Source: Actinomycetes bacterium
GTDB taxonomy: Bacteria; Actinomycetota; Actinomycetes; Actinomycetales; Microbacteriaceae
Direction: 5' to 3'
DNA length: 16,182 nucleotides
NCBI GenBank assembly: GCA_023450335.1
Contig: JAEXHA010000177.1
Coordinates: 1-16,182 of the forward strand
Position 1 is the stretch's first letter, and each line of letters begins with the position of its first letter. Below the pieces are notes generated by a model. The model made no database searches, was not told the DNA's origin, and saw only the letters and a list, made by a program, of their open reading frames with translations. Both the position numbers and the translations under genes were made by a program. Shown here in pieces: positions 13,484 to 16,182 of the stretch.

Positions 13484-14719
13484 TCAGTGTGCGACGCGAG
13501 CGGCCGCGACGGCGTCCCACAGCGCGTCGGCAGCGGCGCGCTTGGTGCCGGAGACATCGGCGACCACCTCGCCGGCGCCGTCGAGCACGATGAGTCGATT
13601 GTCGCCCGACTCGAACCCGGCATCCCACGCGACGCGATTGACCGCCAGCAGGTCGACGCCCTTGCGCGCACGCTTGCGGCGTCCGCGGTCGAGCAGCTCG
13701 GCGTCGTCAGCCGCCGTCTCCGCTGCGAACCCGACGATCGTCTGCCCCGAGCGCCGTCGGGCGACGAGGCCGGCGAGGATGTCGGGGTTCTCTGTCAGCT
13801 CGAGCGTCGGCGGCCCGTCCTCCTTGCGGAGCTTGTGGTCGGCCACGGCGGCGACGCGATAGTCGGCGACCGCGGCGACCATGACGATCACATCGGCGGC
13901 CGGGGCACCGGCATCGATCGCTGCGGCCAGATCGGCAGTGGACGAGACGTGCGTGATCGAGACGAGTGGATGCCGGGCGGCGGCCGCCAGCACGCCCTCG
14001 TCCACGTGCGCGGCGACCAGGGTGACCTCGGCGCCGCGGTCGGCGGCGGCCAGGGCGACGGCGACGCCCTGCCGACCACTCGAGCGGTTGCCGAGGTAGC
14101 GGACCGGGTCGATGGGCTCGCGCGTGCCGCCCGTCGACACTGTGACCTGCAGACCCGCGAGGTCGCCCGATGCGTCTGCCGCCTGCGCCGCGTCGCCGGA
14201 CGCGACGGCGAGGGCGGCGGCGACGATGTCATCCGGCTCGACCATGCGGCCGGGCCCGCTGTCGCCGCCGGTGAGCGGACCGTCAGCGGGGCCGACGATG
14301 TGGACGCCACGGGCGCGCAGGGTCGCGATGTTGGCCTGCGTGGCCGAATGCTCCCACATCGCGGTGTGCATGGCGGGGGCGACGACCACGGGGGCCGTCG
14401 TGGCCAGCAGGGTCACGCCCAGCAGGTTGTCGGCCAGGCCGGTCGCCATCTTCGCGAGCGTGTTGGCGGTGGCCGGTGCCACGATGACGAGGTCGGCGCG
14501 GGTGCCCAGCGCAACGTGGCGCACTTCGGCGACCTCGTCGTGCACGCTCGTCGTGACAGGATGTCTGCTGACCGCCTCCCACGTGGTGGTCCCGACGAAG
14601 CGCAGCGCGTCTTCGGTGGGAACAACGTGCACCTCGTGGCCGTTGGTCACCAGTGCCCGCACGAGGTGGACCGTCTTGTAGGCGGCGATACCGCCCGTGA
14701 CCCCGACGACGACGAACAT
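13484..14719 (-). CDS. coaBC: Bifunctional phosphopantothenoylcysteine decarboxylase / phosphopantothenate-cysteine ligase
   Basis: A 411-residue enzyme for two steps of coenzyme A synthesis: joining 4'-phosphopantothenate to cysteine (CoaB) and decarboxylating the product (CoaC). Residues about 1-170 are the flavoprotein CoaC domain, with VVGVTGGIAAYK, catalytic H68 (VRHVALG), APATANTLAKMATGLADNLL and PAMHTAMW (115-122). Residues about 188-411 are CoaB, with VSTGGTREPIDPVRYLGN, RSSGRQG, VAAVADY, DHKLRK and IVGFAAET. Two CoaC positions differ from E. coli: PAMH replaces PxMN, and the usual cysteine of ACGxxGxGRM is glycine (TGGDSGPGRM). The ATG at 14719 begins the conserved FVVVGVTGG with AGGA upstream; the open frame beyond it to 15886 is antisense to other genes. 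The start is 42 bp from the divergent NRDE gene. Confidence 0.95.
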   Translation of the reverse strand: MFVVVGVTGGIAAYKTVHLVRALVTNGHEVHVVPTEDALRFVGTTTWEAVSRHPVTTSVHDEVAEVRHVALGTRADLVIVAPATANTLAKMATGLADNLLGVTLLATTAPVVVAPAMHTAMWEHSATQANIATLRARGVHIVGPADGPLTGGDSGPGRMVEPDDIVAAALAVASGDAAQAADASGDLAGLQVTVSTGGTREPIDPVRYLGNRSSGRQGVAVALAAADRGAEVTLVAAHVDEGVLAAAARHPLVSITHVSSTADLAAAIDAGAPAADVIVMVAAVADYRVAAVADHKLRKEDGPPTLELTENPDILAGLVARRRSGQTIVGFAAETAADDAELLDRGRRKRARKGVDLLAVNRVAWDAGFESGDNRLIVLDGAGEVVADVSGTKRAAADALWDAVAAARVAH

Positions 14720-14761
14720 GGTCCGATCCTGCCACGGATGCCGGACAGGAAGGCCCGCCAC

Positions 14762-15472
14762 ATGTGCACGGTGATCGTTCACGTCCCCGCCACGCCCGGC
14801 GCAGCGACCCGTGTGCTCGCGGTGCGCGATGAGGATCCGACCCGCCCGTGGGATCGGCTGGGCCCGTGGTGGCCCGACACCCACCCCGGTGTGGTCGGCG
14901 TGCGCGATGCGCGGGCGGGCGGCGCCTGGCTGGCGGCCGATCCCGCCGCGGGGCGCCTGGCGGTCATCCTCAACCGCGCCGACGTCATGCCCGACGACGG
15001 CACGCCGGTGCCCTCGCGCGGATACCTCGTGCTCGACGCCGTGGCCGGCACCGAGATCACCGATCCTCGGACGCACGGGTTCAACCTCGTCGACGTCACC
15101 GCCGGCCGCACCAGGGTCACGATGTGGAACGGCGCCGAGCTGCGCGCGGTCGATCTCGCCCCCGGCATCCATATGATCGCCCACGACGACGTCGATGACC
15201 CGACCAGTGCCCGCATCATCGCGTGGCGGGACGCGTTCCCCGAGCCGGCGGCCGACGACCAGCGGTGGTGGACCGCCTGGATGGACGTCCTCGAGCGCAC
15301 CGCGGAGATCGGTCCGACCGACGATCGGGCGATCGTGCGCGACAACCGGTCGCACGGCTACCCGACGCTGTCGCTGCTGGTGTGCGCGGCGTCGGTGACG
15401 GATGCCGGTGTCGACGTCGTCTACGGCGAGTTCGACCAGCCCGGGCAGTGGAACCGACCCGCACTGGGGTGA
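14762..15472 (+). CDS. NRDE-family (TANGO2-like) protein
   Basis: A 236-residue protein related to the NRDE/TANGO2 family, found from bacteria to man and linked to lipid or haem metabolism in eukaryotes without a settled reaction. It begins MCT, leaving Cys2 as the possible N-terminal nucleophile common in the family. The name motif appears as LAVRDEDPTRPW (VRDE at residues 21-24), so the usual asparagine is valine. It continues with the expected pattern: WWPDTHPGVVGVRDARAGGAWLA, here read as WWPDTHPGVVG then DARAGGAWLA, and AVILNRAD. The ATG at 14762 has AGGAAGG upstream. Divergent from coaBC, with only 42 bp for both promoters. The function in bacteria is unknown. Confidence 0.82.
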   Translation: MCTVIVHVPATPGAATRVLAVRDEDPTRPWDRLGPWWPDTHPGVVGVRDARAGGAWLAADPAAGRLAVILNRADVMPDDGTPVPSRGYLVLDAVAGTEITDPRTHGFNLVDVTAGRTRVTMWNGAELRAVDLAPGIHMIAHDDVDDPTSARIIAWRDAFPEPAADDQRWWTAWMDVLERTAEIGPTDDRAIVRDNRSHGYPTLSLLVCAASVTDAGVDVVYGEFDQPGQWNRPALG

Positions 15473-15480
15473 CAGTCCAC

Positions 15481-15508
15481 CGGACACGTCGGTGATCGCT
15501 GGTACCGT
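15481..15508 (+). promoter_or_regulatory. Candidate promoter of the YdeI/OmpD-associated gene, probably leaderless
   Basis: CGGACA (15481-15486) resembles a -35 box and TACCGT (15503-15508) fits TANNNT at -10, with a 16-bp spacer. The -10 box ends 7 nt before the ATG at 15516, the same distance as before the MFS gene at 2661. No Shine-Dalgarno precedes the ATG. Confidence 0.45.
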
Positions 15509-15515
15509 CGCACGC

Positions 15516-16163
15516 ATGGGCGCAGCGCAGCAGGATCCTGATGACCAGGCCATCTTCTTCGCGTCGGCGGCGGAGTTCCGCGCGTGGCTCGAAGCGAACC
15601 ACGAGACGGCCACCGAGCTGTGGATGGGCTTGTACCGCAAGGGTGACCCGCGGCAGGGAATCACCTGGGCCGAGGCGGTTCCCGAGGCGCTGTGCTTCGG
15701 GTGGATCGACTCGGTCAGCAAGCGCATCGATGAAGGCACGCGCCGGCAGCGGTGGACGCCGCGCAAGCCCGGCTCGAACTGGAGCGCGATCAACATCGCC
15801 CACGTCGAGCGACTCACCGCCGAAGGCCGTATGCACCCCGCGGGGCTCGCGGCGTACGAACGTCGCCGCGACGACAAGTCCGGCATCTATTCCTACGAGA
15901 AGCCGGACGAGCTGACGCCGGAGCGACTGGCCGTGTTGATGGCGGATGCCGCAGCGGCAGCGTTCTGGGATCAGGCGACGCCGTCGTATCGACGCGTGGC
16001 CGCTCACTGGGTGCAGAGCGCCAAGCGTGAGCAGACGCGCGACGACCGCCTCGCAACCCTCGTCGCCGACAGCGCCGCCGGCCGCCTCATCAAGATGCAG
16101 CGCTACGGCGATGAGCCGGCGTGGCTGACCCGCGCCGCCGCCGCAGCGGCCGCCGCTCGCTGA
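15516..16163 (+). CDS. YdeI/OmpD-associated family protein
   Basis: A 215-residue soluble protein of the YdeI/OmpD-associated family, often labelled bacteriocin-protection protein although its molecular role is not established. Family features: FFASAAEFRAWLEANHET near the start, LWMGLYRKG, ITWAEAVPEALCFGWIDS, RWTPRKPGSNWSAINI, and a helical C-terminal part with AFWDQATPSYRRVAAHWV and SAKREQTRDDRLATLV. The tail is an alanine run. The frame is open upstream to 15402, inside the NRDE gene, but the ATG at 15516 matches the family's N-terminus and has a -10 box at leaderless distance. The gene starts 43 bp after the NRDE stop. The remaining 19 bp of the window show nothing. Confidence 0.87.
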   Translation: MGAAQQDPDDQAIFFASAAEFRAWLEANHETATELWMGLYRKGDPRQGITWAEAVPEALCFGWIDSVSKRIDEGTRRQRWTPRKPGSNWSAINIAHVERLTAEGRMHPAGLAAYERRRDDKSGIYSYEKPDELTPERLAVLMADAAAAAFWDQATPSYRRVAAHWVQSAKREQTRDDRLATLVADSAAGRLIKMQRYGDEPAWLTRAAAAAAAAR

Positions 16164-16182
16164 CGCGGGCCCTCGGGTGCCG

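Larger units (their letters stand above)
248..15951. repeat. Dispersed over-represented octamer GGATGCCG / CGGCATCC (about 23 copies)
   Basis: Plus-strand GGATGCCG starts at 248, 488, 2852, 4757, 5350, 5492, 7568, 12495, 12663, 13968, 14736, 15400 and 15944. The reverse complement CGGCATCC starts at 800, 1068, 3068, 4366, 6323, 7117, 10424, 12295, 13618 and 15163. All were found by eye, so a few may be missed. Copies lie within genes of both strands and once between genes. In different genes the same bases encode Asp-Ala, Met-Pro, Gly-Ile, Ala-Ser or His-Pro, so no one protein motif accounts for them. Confidence 0.75.

Noticed and set aside
13448..14761. Long plus-strand open frame continuous with the NRDE gene (674 codons)
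   Set aside because: It is the antisense of coaBC, with no recognisable domain. NRDE homology starts at 14762 with a ribosome site.
13484..15886. One continuous 800-codon minus-strand open frame suggesting a large CoaBC fusion
   Set aside because: The part beyond 14719 is antisense to the NRDE and YdeI/OmpD-associated genes and has low-complexity Arg/Pro/Gly composition. CoaBC homology begins exactly at the ATG at 14719.
1..16182. tRNA/rRNA genes, CRISPR arrays, insertion sequences, prophage genes
   Set aside because: None seen: no cloverleaf sequences, spaced repeats, transposase or integrase motifs, or terminal inverted repeats were recognised by eye.

Overview
The window is about 16.2 kb of high-GC bacterial DNA. 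Codons end mostly in G or C, many start codons are GTG or TTG, genes are tightly packed, and the octamer GGATGCCG is very common. Together with the protein families present (an actinobacterial-type CoaBC, an actinobacterial secreted transglycosylase, -10 boxes placed for leaderless transcripts) this points to the Actinomycetota. Microbacteriaceae, something like Microbacterium, is my best guess. No rRNA, tRNA, CRISPR array, transposase or phage gene is visible, and no gap without a gene exceeds about 250 bp. It reads as ordinary chromosome made of small functional islands.

Layout, left to right. (1) The window opens with a thioredoxin-reductase-like flavoprotein (minus strand, cut by the left edge), divergent from an XRE-cupin regulator (892-1446). 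A perfect 9-bp inverted repeat lies between them. (2) A secreted lytic transglycosylase-like protein (minus) is divergent from a DHA2-type drug exporter (2661-4169). (3) On the minus strand, a GntR/FCD regulator (7918-7154), a phytoene-desaturase-like FAD oxidoreductase and a lipase-maturation-factor (LMF1) family membrane protein form a tightly coupled three-gene unit. (4) Diverging from it, ehuB-ehuC-ehuD-ehuA (8165-11251) encode a complete ectoine/hydroxyectoine ABC importer. A GntR-type palindrome, TTGTATACATGTAGACAA, sits in the shared upstream region. (5) A minus-strand group follows: coaBC (CoA biosynthesis), then aldo/keto reductase, metallo-beta-lactamase-fold hydrolase and small cupin, the last three probably co-transcribed. 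(6) Two plus-strand genes close the window: an NRDE (TANGO2-like) protein and a YdeI/OmpD-associated protein.

How they may work together. The clearest system is region 3 plus region 4. A single FCD-type GntR protein probably controls its own operon and may also control the ehu importer. Ectoine taken up by EhuABCD would serve as osmoprotectant or nutrient, but no ectoine-degradation (eut/doe) gene lies in this window. The link between ectoine uptake and the FAD-oxidoreductase/LMF1 pair rests on position alone. The strongest signal that gene annotation does not explain is GGATGCCG, found about 23 times by hand on both strands, where roughly one or two would be expected. It occurs in several reading phases, so it looks constrained as DNA rather than as protein.
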